From Eudorina sp. 2006-703-Eu-15 (Eukaryota > Chlorophyta > Chlorophyceae > Chlamydomonadales > Volvocaceae), in assembly GCA_003117195.1 (NCBI GenBank), contig BDSI01000079.1, forward strand, positions 515,593 to 579,592: a stretch of DNA of 64,000 nucleotides, given 5' to 3'. Numbering within the stretch: the stretch's first letter is position 1; each line of letters starts with the position of its first letter. Made by a program: the position numbers and the translations under genes. Below the pieces are notes generated by a model. It was given only the letters and a program-made list of their open reading frames with translations. It searched no databases and had not been told where the DNA came from. Of the stretch, positions 1 through 11,050 are shown piece after piece.

Positions 1-1323
1 GGCGGGTGGGCGGCATGCGCTGAGTGATGTTATCACCATGGGTATGTCCCTGGAGCGGAGGCAGCCCCCAGGAGGGGCACCTACCCCTCAGGGGCAAAGC
101 CGAGACACTCAGCAAGCTCAGACACGAAGTGCCTCAGCCAGCAGGTGGGCGTCGGCAGACACAGACGGATGTGCAGACCGAAGAGAGAATGAAGAGTCGC
201 AACACCAACAGCGCATAGGCCATGCCACACAACCTCACCCGCACAGCGCCAGGTCCTGCACACACGCGCCTAGGCACCCAGGCACATGGATCCTGCAGCC
301 AGGCCCCCGCAGCGGTCCACTCACCTGCTCGCTGGGATTCCGTTTGGCAGCGCCCGGGCCGGGGGTGGGGGCTGGCGGGGGATGCTTTTCTGCAGCGGGG
401 CGCCCGGGGCGGAAACAGCGGCAGCAACGGGGGAGGGGGGCCACATGGGGAGGCCAGCCAGCGCTGCGCACGGTGGCTGCCAGGGTAGATGGCTCTGCCC
501 TTCAAAGGGCTAATGTTGCGATCTGGCGACGCAGCCTCATCTCCCCTGCCCCCCCTCATCTACGGATACTACGGAGCGCTACTCGTCCGGCGCCAAACAC
601 AGACCCCTACCCCTACCCACCAGCTGTTTGGGTTCCCGGGGAGCAACGGTGCCGGGTCGGAGGTAGCGCAGCTGCGGATCGGTTGGGAGGGACAGCGGCG
701 GCGCAGGTTAACGATTAGTAGAGGTAATGGGGAATGGGCGCGGATTGGGAGAGAGGTTGCTAATTGGGTGGGGGAGGGGCCCTGGGGCCAGGAGGTTGCA
801 ATCAACAGTATGCGGGAACCTTACCGTGCTCTGATACTGTACGAGGTGAATACCCCAAGAGAAAACCCAAAGGAGCTATTTATCCGCACTGGCAGTGGCC
901 AAGATGCCTCTCAAGTCCAAGGAAGTCCAAAGCTCGTCACGTGCCGCCACTTTGAGCAGCGACGGCGGAGGAAGGGCAACACTGCACTCATGGACGACTC
1001 CGACCCGGCCCTTGCCAGACGAGCCGGACACGCAACGCGGCCTCAGCCGTGCATGACCTCCACCTCCCCAACGAGACAACCTTCTCCTCGCATCCACGAT
1101 GAATGCCATGGACTGCCCGGCCCCCGCTAGGCCAACCTCTTACTCGGCCGTCACAACTGCCCCCTGCCCGGTACCCAACCATCCCCTTCACTACCCCTGA
1201 CCCCCACCCACCCCTCGACAACCTCCTCCCCATCAGCGCCCACCGACCCCATCACGGGTCACCTGGCTGGCAGGTATGTGCGGGCCGCGGAACTCTCCGT
1301 CAACCCTTCAAAGATATGGCCAC

Positions 1324-4300
1324 CTGCCATTCACTGGTCAACACTTCTCTGTTCGGTCTGCCACTGCGCACACTCACGGACTGCCTCTCCTTGCAACAGG
1401 CCCCAAGACGCGCATCCTACTCTGTCAACCCGTGCTAGATCCGTTCTGGACCATTCATGGCAGGGCTTTCTTTCTTTTATCCTCAACCCACCCACCCACC
1501 CCCATCCCGCCCCCCTTCATCCCCCTTCACCCCCTTCCCCTCCCCCCCCCCCCCACGCCCCGCACCTGCAGCTCGGGCAGGTCCACCGCCTGCGCCCTCC
1601 GGGAGTACCTTTCAAACAGCAGCCCCTCGGTGGTGGGTTGGCCCCGCATGGGGGCACAGCCCGCGAAGCTGCTGTCCGGGAGGGCCAGGTAGGCGCCCTG
1701 CTGGGGGTGGGGGCTGCGGGGACTGACGAGCAGCCCGAACCCGGGAGACCCATGGGTCACGGCCGCCAGCAGAGTCGCAGCGCCCGATGGGCTGGGGCAG
1801 GCGCTGGGGCTGACCCCGTCGGCTCCATCGCCGGTGAGCCCGGACCGCAGCATGAGGGTGGAGGGTGATCGGCGGGGGGAGGTGACGGACGAGGCGGAGG
1901 AGGCGGCGGAGCTGGGTCGACGGATGGAGGCTTCCCCGGGGGCCCCAGCCGGGGTCGAGCACGCCGCGAGGGCGTCCAGAGGAGCCGCCGTTGAAGCTGG
2001 GGCGGTCAAGGGGGCGGATGAGGACGTGGCGCTGAGGGTCAGGGGGGCTGCACCCGATGGGGCGGTGGGCACGAAGCGGTTGCGGGGCAGGAGGGGGTGG
2101 TCCGGCAGCTGCTGCGAGCTGGGGTGCGGCCCTGCGGCAGGTACCGGTACCGGGGTGGGGCACCGGGCGGGTGAAGGCGGCAAGGGGAGCGGAGGATTCA
2201 GAGGTGCGGTGTGGACTCAAGGGGGCCGGGGATCGACAGCGCGTGTGGCGCGTAACCAGGAGTGCGAGGAGTGCGATTTCGAGATGGGAGAGCGCGACGC
2301 ATCGCTGGTACCAGTACACCCAGAAGGCCCCTGCCCCCCTTCCCCGATCGTGTCACCAAGTAAGTCCGCGCAGGATACCGTTGCGGGCCTACGCTGCGCC
2401 GCTGGCGGCCTCCCCACATTTGGTTTACCCCTTTTTTCTTTCCTCTGGAAATGACACCTCTCCACTTATCCCGGAACCCACCGGGTGTGGTTTGGGGCGG
2501 CAATGAGCCATTCCCAGCTTCTGCAGGCGCACCAGCGGCATCGCCCTCCGCCTCCATTCCTCCGGCAGCCCTCCCCGCCTCCGGTGCCGCTCCGCCTCCA
2601 TCTCCGCCTCCTCCTCCTCCTCCTTCGCCACCCCCTCCGCCGCCGCCTCCTGCCGTGGGCGACTCCGGGCGGATCATGGCCTGCAAACATGCGTGTGGGG
2701 TAGGGGGTATGTGGGGATCTGTGGGGTGTGTGGGGTCGAGGCCGGGACCACGGTGCGGGGAGACCCAATGGGCTGAGGCACCGGGGTCACGTGGGTGGTG
2801 CGCCGTGCGCCACTGCCGTATGTGAGGGAGGGCCGAGACGGGGGAAGGGGGTTACAGGATGTTGCGGGGGAAGGGGGGTAAACCCCATGGTTGTTTCGTC
2901 GTCGCCAGTATGGCGTGAGCGGCGCCCCCTCCACCCTCCGTGTGCCGCAACCTAATCGTCCGTCCCGGTGGCCCAGCACCTCCCGGTGGCCTCACTGCTG
3001 CATCGGCTGACGAGGCGGTGGGACAGCCGCCACCGAACCCAGGACACCGTCCTTCGGCCCACCTGTATTTTAGCTCCAAGCTCCTGGACAGTACGAAAAT
3101 GCTCATCCTGTCGTACTTTAAATTGATCCCTTATGCGCTGGTGTATCTGGTACCTTGCCAGGTAGGTGTCCACTGGGTCCTGAGGGGGGGCAGCGGGGGG
3201 CGGCGGAGGCGGTGGGGTATGGGGGCGGGACGGAGGGGTGGGGGGGGCTGATGGTTGTAAACTGTTATCACGGGGTGGGTGTCGCGGCACGTACCGTACC
3301 GTACCGTACCGTCAGTGGGGTCAATCCCGCGACGACGTGCCTCGCCAGCCGTCACGCCCTCAGGAGGCCCCCTCCCCCCGTTGGGGCACAACGGGGAGGG
3401 GCGGGGAGAGAAAGGTATTCTCGTCCCCCCCCGCAGTCCCCCCCCACCCGCAGTCCCCCCACGCAGTGCCCCGCCAGCAGTGCCCCCCACGCAGTCCCCC
3501 GCACGCAGTCCCCCGCACGCAGTCCCCCACACGCAGTCCCCCGCTAGCAGTCCCCCGCTAGCAGTCCCCCCCAGCAGTCCCCCGACCTGACCGCCGGGAA
3601 CACCGGCGCCGCGCCCTGGCCTTCCGCTTCGAGCCGATTTCCCCCCTCTCCAGCCCGCCCGCACTCCCTCCGCCCCGTCTTGGTCCTTCTCTGGCCGGGT
3701 CCCCCCCCTTCCCCCCTCCTCATCTCCCCCCCTCCCCCCTCCCCCCTCCCCCTTTCCCCCTCCCCCTCCTCATCTCCCACCCTCCCAACCCCAGCCCCAC
3801 CTGGTTGGGCAGCTGGCTGGCGGACATGGCGCTCATGTGGTCGGCCAGGCTGCCCAGGGCACCGGGCAGGCAGCTGCCCACTTCGGAGATCAGACCCGAG
3901 CCGTGGGCCGCCAGGGGCCGCCGCACGCTGCTGCCGGGGCTGCCGCCGAGGCCGGCCGCAGGAACGGTCCCACTGTTGGCAGCGCTGATGGTCGTGGTGG
4001 TGGCCCCATGCCCGCCGCCATGCCCGCCGCCATGCCCGCCCCCATGCCCGCCCCCTGCGCCGGTGCTGGTCGCGGTGGGTGAGAGCGAAGTGACGGTCTG
4101 TCCCCTCACGCTGGGGAGCTCCGTGAAGGACAGGTGGCTGAGACTGGGCTCCGCACAGACGATGCGGACGGGGCTGACCCGGCGCGGGGTGGCGGCAGGC
4201 CGAGTGGTGACCTCCAGGGAGGGGGTCGCACTGATCGCCGGGCCTTGCGTGGAAGGCTGGGGAGGGGTTGACGGAGCGGCTGTCGCGGACGGCACGCCGG

Positions 4301-4571
4301 CTGGTGGCTGCGGAGGCATGAGGATGGGCGGGGGCTGAATACGGCGCATGTCGTACAACCTCGTGTCTGTCGCCGGGCGGGCAGCCGGCTTGTGGAAGGG
4401 GGCAGGCTGAAATGCCACTGCGCTGGCTGCGGACGATGCAACGGTTCGAAGGGGGGGGTCCCACAACCGAAGTGCAGGTGACTCGGGATTGCCCGGCGTC
4501 CACTCTCGCCTGGGCTCCACATCAAATGTGAGATCATTAAGACTCGGCGTAGGTTGCATTTCAACACTCAT
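1324..4571 (-). CDS. Unrecognised low-complexity protein, multi-exon, 3' end unresolved
   Basis: Five exons join with consistent phase: 4571-3801, 3179-3063, 2680-2482, 2131-1566 and 1380-1324. The start is the first ATG at 4571. Exon 1 (257 codons) is rich in Pro, Ala, Thr and Ser and has a short Gly-Gly-His repeat encoded at about 4010-4056. Exon 2 encodes a compact charged, probably helical stretch (DPVDTYLARYQIHQRIRDQF and onward). Exon 3 has long Gly tracts. Exon 4 is Ala/Pro/Ser-rich and ends with a more ordered segment containing GAYLALPDSSFAGC. The reading frame stays open at 1324, so the gene continues leftward. A possible later exon pair lies near 393-329 and 279-241, but I cannot prove it, and the stop codon may lie outside the window. 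I recognise no domain. The splice sites and phases make a real gene likely; the function is unknown. Confidence 0.6.
3425..3575. repeat. Short tandem repeat, C-rich, in an intron
   Basis: Degenerate copies of GCAGTCCCCC separated by CGCA/CGCT spacers. It sits inside the first intron of the minus-strand gene (3180-3800). It is simple-sequence expansion with no coding sense. Confidence 0.7.
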
Positions 4572-5760
4572 TGTGAGCAGTGTCGCAGAGTTTCCTATCG
4601 ATGACCAGCGCTTATTGTTTCACACCAGAGTGAGCCATCCATTTCATTTTTTCTTCCGTCACAATCTCTAACGATTTCACAAGAAGGACATGTCCACGTA
4701 AATGCTTAACCTGTATGAATCCGCTGGTCATTCGATTACCGGGATGCGAATTGCCAGCTTGCAATTTGCTTGTATCATCAACGTAATTCTTCGTAGCTCT
4801 TTCAAGTTTTCCCAGCCTTCGCAGAACAAAAAAGATAGTTCAGTCGTCGTACAAGGAGTGTCTTCTCAGCAGGCTCTGCCCCTTAGCACCCTCGATATGG
4901 GGTGTCATTACATAAGAAAAGATGTATTGTTACACAATGATGCAGGGAAAGTTCAATGCATTGCTCGCCCCCGCGAACGGAAGAGGCTTCTGAATGGCCT
5001 CGCGCCATCACGCTACCTTGCTTGACTATTTCTTGACAACAGGTCACATTGCAGCGATCTCTGTAAATGCTTCTAAAGAATCGTGAACGCGCTGTCCCCC
5101 GGGTGAGCCCTAATCCTCTTTTTATCGGGTAAGCTGACATGCAAGTACCTGCAATATCTGAGACCTGCGATGTGCGCGTCGTCATGCAGGGGGTGCGGTG
5201 CTTAGTGCAATTGCGACTGAAAGCCGCGGTACAAAACAAGTCGTGACTAGCGTCTGCATTCAACGCACCAAATGCTATTACAAATGAATTGAGTTGCGAT
5301 GGACAGACCTTTGCAACACTCCGCGTCATATCGGCGATGTTTTGCACCGCCAACGATTTGCTGAGTAAGACGTCGCAACTTGAAGCAGACCTTGGTCTCC
5401 GACGCGACATGATTGAGTTGTAAGATCTACTATATTTAAGATTTTATTAATGGTGTTCGACTATGGGGTATGGGCGATGTGGAAAAGGGGTTTCGATACC
5501 TTGCAGAGATGAAGCAAAGGAGTGCATAATGCGGGCCAGGGTCACTTTCGTTGGTTTTAGTGGCTCCAAGTAACAGACCGAATACGAAGGGTAGGTCTGT
5601 GCGGCACGCAACCTGCAAGTCCGCTTCCGAGCTACTGGTAAAGTTCGTGCAACTGCCAGCCAATCAGATTTGCGACAAGATAAATACTCACCTGCACGCT
5701 CTACCATCAACAATTAAAATATAAAATATACATACAAGTAAAATAGGTTGCAAATTCGGA
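4572..5760. other. Divergent intergenic region, relatively AT-rich
   Basis: About 1.2 kb separates the minus-strand start at 4571 from the plus-strand start at 5761, so it should hold both promoters. It is visibly less GC-rich than the flanking exons. A 175-codon minus-strand reading frame (5410-4883) crosses it, but it shows no recognisable domain and lacks the GC-rich codon bias of the neighbours. I do not call it a gene. Confidence 0.6.
5715..5732 (+). promoter_or_regulatory. TATA-like AT-rich element
   Basis: An A/T run (AAAATATAAAATATA) lies about 30-45 bases before the ATG at 5761 and is the best TATA candidate for the pseudokinase gene. If it is used, the 5' leader is very short. The transcription start is not shown by sequence. 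Confidence 0.3.
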
Positions 5761-8700
5761 ATGGCTTTTGTGACATGGTCGTTATGCGGCACCGTTGCCA
5801 TATGCGCGGTGACGGCCCACGTCGCAATACCGACGGCAATATTTCTGGCATTTTCATCCTTGGCTGGCGCGGTATTCTTAGGCAGCGTCACCGCGGTCGT
5901 CCTCGTCGGCTTTGGCATCTGCGCAGCCGTTTTGTTCGGTTTTGGAGCGATTGCGTGGACCATCATCACTAGCCTTCTCTCGCCAAATGATGAAACGAGG
6001 GTGAGCTTCATTCTCCGAACAGGATGCCATTGTGAGCCGGCATGTCTTTCGCTCCGGCGGTTTTATTAGGTACACTTGAGCCTGGCCGACAACCCTAGAG
6101 CAACTTCTCGGTCGCGCGAGAGGGCGCCTGCTATTCAAGTTGAAAAACGCAGTTGATAAAAAGACAATGTTGCCTCCTTCACCTTCTCCTTAACTCGTCC
6201 GCGCTCGACGCCCCGGCGGTTCCGCTGTTCAGCTTTCCGGCTCCAAGAACCAGGGCGCCTGCGGGTCGGCCGAGGAGCTGCAGGATGTGTGCTACTTGGA
6301 GGTAAGTCTAGCGCCCAGCCGAGTGCTCGTAGCGCCGCGGCACCCTCCCTGTGGCAAGAGAGGAATGGTGTGCTCTGGGCCCGCAGTGTGCGTGATTGTA
6401 AGGCGGAGAAAACCTCGGCCGGCGTCTTAGCCCATTGGCTGTCAGTGCGTAGCGTTGCTGTTCATCTCTGCACCAAGTCATATTGCTGGTGTTTTGCACT
6501 TTCGCTCGGTGCGCCCAGTAGGATTGGTGCGGTATCCCACTGCAGGGTGAGGAGGACGAGGAGGAGGACCGTGAGGATGGGGATGGGGGCCTCGAGGACC
6601 GCGCGGCGGAGCTGTCTGCCTTCTTCAGCGCACATGACCGCCTGGACGGGGCCACAGCCAGCAGCGGATTCGACCTCCGCGACGAGGACTGCGGCGCCAC
6701 ACACCTCCACTCGCACTGCTCGTCCACATGCCCCAGCGGTACCTGCTCGTCCGCGGACCCAGACGAGAAGTACCTCTTGGACTTCCTGTCCAGCACGGGC
6801 CACAGCACCAGCTTCAGCGTCGGCGGATTCGGAGAGGGCGCCGGCACCAGCAGCGGCGGCCACAGTCTCCTGGACGGCAAGACCGACGGCACAACTGCGC
6901 TGAACAACACCCACGGCGGTCTCCATCCCGAAGCCCATCATGCACCTGGGGTAGGCGGGGAGGGGGGAAATAGGTGGGGTAGCAGGAGTAGGCGGGGGTA
7001 TGCTATGGGCTCCTGTAGCAGGGGTAGCGTCACTCGCCACATCAGCACACACTCCCCTACCCACCCACGCGGTGGTTCCCCGTCCTATTGCGCGAACGCC
7101 GGATGATGATGATCAGCGGTGACCTCTCCTGGACCCCTGAACGGCAAACCTCAATCTCGCCGCACGCCTGAACCGCCGGTCGCTCTACCCCTGCTTGCTT
7201 GCAGTCGTCGGGCGGCGCACAGCAGCCGCTGAATGGGGTCCCCGCCGCCTTGCGTGCCAGCCAGCCAACTGGCCACCGCCGCTCTCACACGCCTCGTGGC
7301 CCCACGGACCTGACCGAGCTGGTCCTGCCAGAGTACGACGGAGAGACCCTGGACGTCGACACCATGCAGGACGGCTGCACCTTCCTGTCGCTGCTGGGCA
7401 AGGGCTCGTTCGGCCTGGTGGACCTGGTACAGCTGCGGCACCCGGACGGGTCCACACAGCTGGCGGCCAGGAAGACGCTGCCACACCGGGACGTGCACTC
7501 GTACATGCTGCTACGGGCGCTGCAGGTTGGTGCCGGGAGGCCGCGGAAGGGATGAATTGGGACGGGACGGGACGGGACGGGGCGGGTGGACGCTTTGTAC
7601 ACGCATCTGAGTGGCCATGGATGGGTACGGGTGTCCGGGTTTTGCTCGAGGGTAAGGGCGGGATGCGTCAGGCTCTTGTGTTGGGCGATCTATTGGAGAC
7701 ATGAGATCGATGGGCCCATGCACGCTCGCAGGGCCCTTGTGCGCCTTGAGCGGATATAGATGCGCAGCAGGCCCTCCCTGCTCCGCGCATCGCCTCGTGC
7801 TTACGGCTGCGAGATACGCTGGATACAGGAATGTTGCAACGGACCGCCACAAAGTCACGGAGTCAACGTCTCCGTTGTGGCCATGCCGACCCCCGCAGGC
7901 GGCCTCGGGCAACCCCTTCACGGTGAGCTACCTGGGCTGCTGCGAGTACCTGGCCGACCGACTGGAGGTGTTTATGGAGTACGCCGAGGGAGGCACCCTG
8001 GAGCAGGAGCTGGTGAGTGACTAGCGACCGCATACCGACAGTCGGTCGTGAGCAGGTGGTGAGCAGGTGGTGAGCAGAAGATCATTTTGCCTTGATCCTG
8101 TCGTGCATGCGGGGCGTTGCGCGCGCCCATCCCTTGCATACCTGACGTGATCGGAGTTTTGGCACTGCCGTGCAGCAGCCATCCAAGCTGTACCTTTCTC
8201 CTCGCGCGTCCACACGCAAATAGACATGCACACATGGCTTTGTTACCCCTGACGCGCGTCCTCCGCTTGCCGTTCCCTTGCGTCTCGCCTGTCCTTTCCT
8301 TCTTTGCCACAGGAGGCCGCCCTGCTGATCGCGCAGACGACGGACGACGCTCCTCGGGCTACGCCGCGGCCGCCGCCTCAGCTGCTGCTGCCCCTGGACC
8401 GCATCCGTGTGGTTGCCGCCTCGGTCCTGTTGGCCCTGGACGGGCTGCACAGTCAGGGTATGGCGCATCTGGCGCTGGAGGCGCCCCGGCACGTGCTGCT
8501 CAGTGGCACCGGCCGGGTGCTGCTGGGCGGCATGAGCAGCGCCGCGCGGGTGGGGTCGCGCAACCACCTGGGTCGACTGCTGGGTGCGACCTGCTGCACC
8601 GCACCCGAGCTGCTACGCCGGACCCGCTCGGGCAAGCCGCCCCGCGTGGTGGCGGAGGCCGATCTGTACAGCGTGGGGGTGCTCGTGGGCATGTGCGCGT

Positions 8701-8984
8701 TTGGGTGGCGTGAACAGGCGGCGGGAGCCGGGGCCGACCCCGCGAGGGAGGAGGAGGGGGGGAGCTCGGCGGCTGAGGCCGCGGGGCTGGTGGTGGTGGG
8801 CGCAGCGCGGCGGTGGGGAGAAGCCGGCGTGGGCCCGGATGCGGTGCCGCAGTGGGTGCCCGAAGATCTGCGCCAGTTCCTGTCGATGCTGATGGCGGCG
8901 GATCCCCGAGCGCGGCCCTCCCTGGAGCAGGCGCTCGGCCACCCCTTCCTGAGCTGCCTTGCCGAGGAGGACGTGCTGCTGTGA
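5761..8984 (+). CDS. Pseudokinase with hydrophobic N-terminal domain
   Basis: Six exons, all phase 0: 5761-6000, 6233-6301, 6546-6950, 7205-7525, 7899-8012 and 8313-8984, giving 606 aa. The first ATG follows an in-frame TAA. Residues 1-70 are almost entirely hydrophobic, enough for two or three membrane spans or a hairpin. Residues 104-240 are acidic, then Cys/His/Ser-rich. The kinase fold starts with an intact glycine loop (LGKGSFGLV, about 302-310) and a VAIK-type Lys (AARKTL, about 328), then a hinge reading MEYAEGGTLEQEL. The catalytic loop reads AHLALEAPRHVLL in place of HRDLKPxN, with no Asp, Lys or Asn. The DFG position reads LGG, so the metal-binding Asp is absent. APE (TAPELL), ADLYSVG and the final Arg helix are kept. 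It is therefore predicted to be catalytically dead or highly atypical, perhaps a membrane-tethered scaffold (inference). The stop is TGA at 8982-8984. Confidence 0.85.
7558..7584. repeat. (GGGAC)n microsatellite, intronic
   Basis: Four or more copies of GGGAC shortly after the exon 4 donor of the pseudokinase gene. Confidence 0.7.
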
Positions 8985-9735
8985 GGAGGAGGCGACTCTG
9001 GTCCCAGCGCCTGATGACGGGAGGACGGCAGGCAGGGTACGGAGGACACGGTGGCGAAGGTTTTGCAGATTTGCGTGACTTGGACAGCGACGCAACGGTG
9101 AACTTCTGGCAGCCGGTTGGTCGCATTAGGGGCGCCGCCCATCAACGACCGCAGGATGATGACCAGGCTGCACTGCGCTGGAGTGCACTTGTAGGTCCCG
9201 GCGGTTGCAACTCGATCGTTCCCAGGTATCGAGCCGCAGGGGGTGCCCAGTGAGCTTGACGGGAGGAGTACAGAACAGTACGAGTTGGGCGGCTTGACCG
9301 ACGACCACCCGTACATACATTTTGGATCACGGCGCACGGCCGCAGTGCATGCGGGCTGGGCGCGTGCATGTTTGGGTGTCTCCCTGGTAGGGAGTGCTGT
9401 TGAGAAAGCAGCGGCGCTTGTGGCCACATTGCAGGGGGGCACCGCGGACATGGGGGACGTTGGATAGCATGCGCCGTGACTTGATCACGCACTGGATCAT
9501 ACAGACGGTTGGCGCTGTACTCAATGCACATTGGTTGCCTGGCCACTGGAAAGCGCGCGTACCAAGGTTTATATGTATCGTAGGGTGATGTGATGTGATG
9601 TGATGTGAATGATGTTTTAGGATCCCAACCGCAGCAATGCGGTGAATTTGGCATTTTTGAAGACCTGGTGACGAATCAACGTTGGTATCCAGTTGTACAC
9701 GGTAATCGATCACCGGGTCACCACATTAAATGTAA
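8985..9735 (+). terminator. 3' UTR of pseudokinase gene with TGTAA polyadenylation signal
   Basis: No coding exon is recognisable downstream of the stop at 8984. TGTAA at 9731-9735 is the signal typical of volvocine mRNAs and would give a 3' UTR of about 750 nt, a normal length for such genes. A (GTGAT)n run lies at about 9586-9608. Confidence 0.55.
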
Positions 9736-11050
9736 CGAAATGCGGATGGGTCCGGGGTCCGTTCATTGGGGGTAGGGGAGCGCACTGAGCAACAGGACAC
9801 AGCTCGGGTGAGTGTGTCTGGGTTAGGACGAAGGGGGTTCCTGCATGAGAACGGCATGTGTTACACGTCCTGCGCTCCTGCCTGCGACAGCTTGCCGTGG
9901 AACACCGGCGGGCGCCCAAAAGAATAGGGATGGCTGCGGTCGATACCTGCCTGCTGTATGATGTTTGACCCTAGTGGCGAGACACGTCCTCGTGACGTCT
10001 TCAGGTACAACACGTGCCCAGGAGGCTCAGACAGGCCTGTCGCAAGCACCATGACACAACTGTCATTGGCTGCGCCGGTCCAACCGTGTCCTCATGGAAT
10101 GGCACATGCCTGCACGCCAGCAGGGAGCCCCTGACTCACCGGGGCATTAATGCTGGCGTTACAACGTGCGTGAGGCCGCCATGCGGTCAGGCAGGGACGG
10201 AGCCGCCCAAGGACTCGCACCCGGCTCCCACATGGATTCCAATCCGAGTGGTGGAACCACCGATTCATGGCCAACAGCGGCCCCATAAATGCCGTCCCCA
10301 CCGGAGCCGCCGCTCGCTGGCATCAGCATCAGCATCAGCATCAGCAGCCCCGGATACTGACTTCCGAATCCTGTGGACCTTGTTGGATTCCACCGGCTCG
10401 AATACAGCACCGCCCCTCCTCCCTTGAGACCACAGGTCACTACACGGTTGTCGGGTCTTACACCGTCCATCCAACCCACATGGCGCCACATCCATCCTCT
10501 TAAAATCGAGGAATGTTTACCGCTGACTTCGATACATCAATCCTGGTTTGGTATGGACGTCAGTCCCCTACCTTGCCCATCGTGGCACTACTTGGGGCCT
10601 CGAGGTAGGAAGGCACACAGGTCCTCACGCCTCCGGGGCGCGCCTGGACTACCGCATGAGACGCCCACGTCAGCCATAAGCGGCCCGGTCCGCACACGGG
10701 ACGCGCAGATGCGAAACGTCGGACCCCACTGCAGGGCGGTTCAACACGCGTGACCTCTTAGTTTTGTAAGGAAGAGCTCGAAGCTGCTTGCGCATCCGAC
10801 AAGATTGACGACTCCTTGCAACCGTTGCACTTGTATTAAGACTCCACAGATCTCATCAATCGTTCGTGCCAACACCCGCCCCAGCAACAACCACTTCACA
10901 CATGTTGGACACGCCCATTTCTACGCCTGCAAAGACAGGGTACACTACACGCGCGCGCCCGTGAAGCCGTCAGCCCGCAGTTCCGGCGGTTGAGGTGCTG
11001 GCGCACGTGCAGTCCTAGGAAAGCAATCACCGCCGCACTCAGTGGTGCCT
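9736..11050. other. Convergent intergenic region and 3' UTR of the F-box gene
   Basis: It lies between the plus-strand TGTAA at 9731 and the minus-strand stop at 11051. The minus-strand TGTAA (TTACA at 10159-10163 on the plus strand) would end the F-box mRNA after about 890 nt. A (CATCAG)n tract lies at about 10320-10346. No gene is supported here. Confidence 0.5.
10159..10163 (-). terminator. TGTAA polyadenylation signal, F-box gene
   Basis: TTACA on the plus strand is TGTAA on the minus strand. It lies about 890 nt past the stop codon at 11051-11053, in correct orientation, with no competing signal noticed nearer. Confidence 0.45.

Noticed and set aside
4883..5410. 175-codon minus-strand frame in the AT-rich spacer
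   Set aside because: No domain, and codon use is unlike neighbouring exons. A first exon of an unknown gene cannot be excluded.
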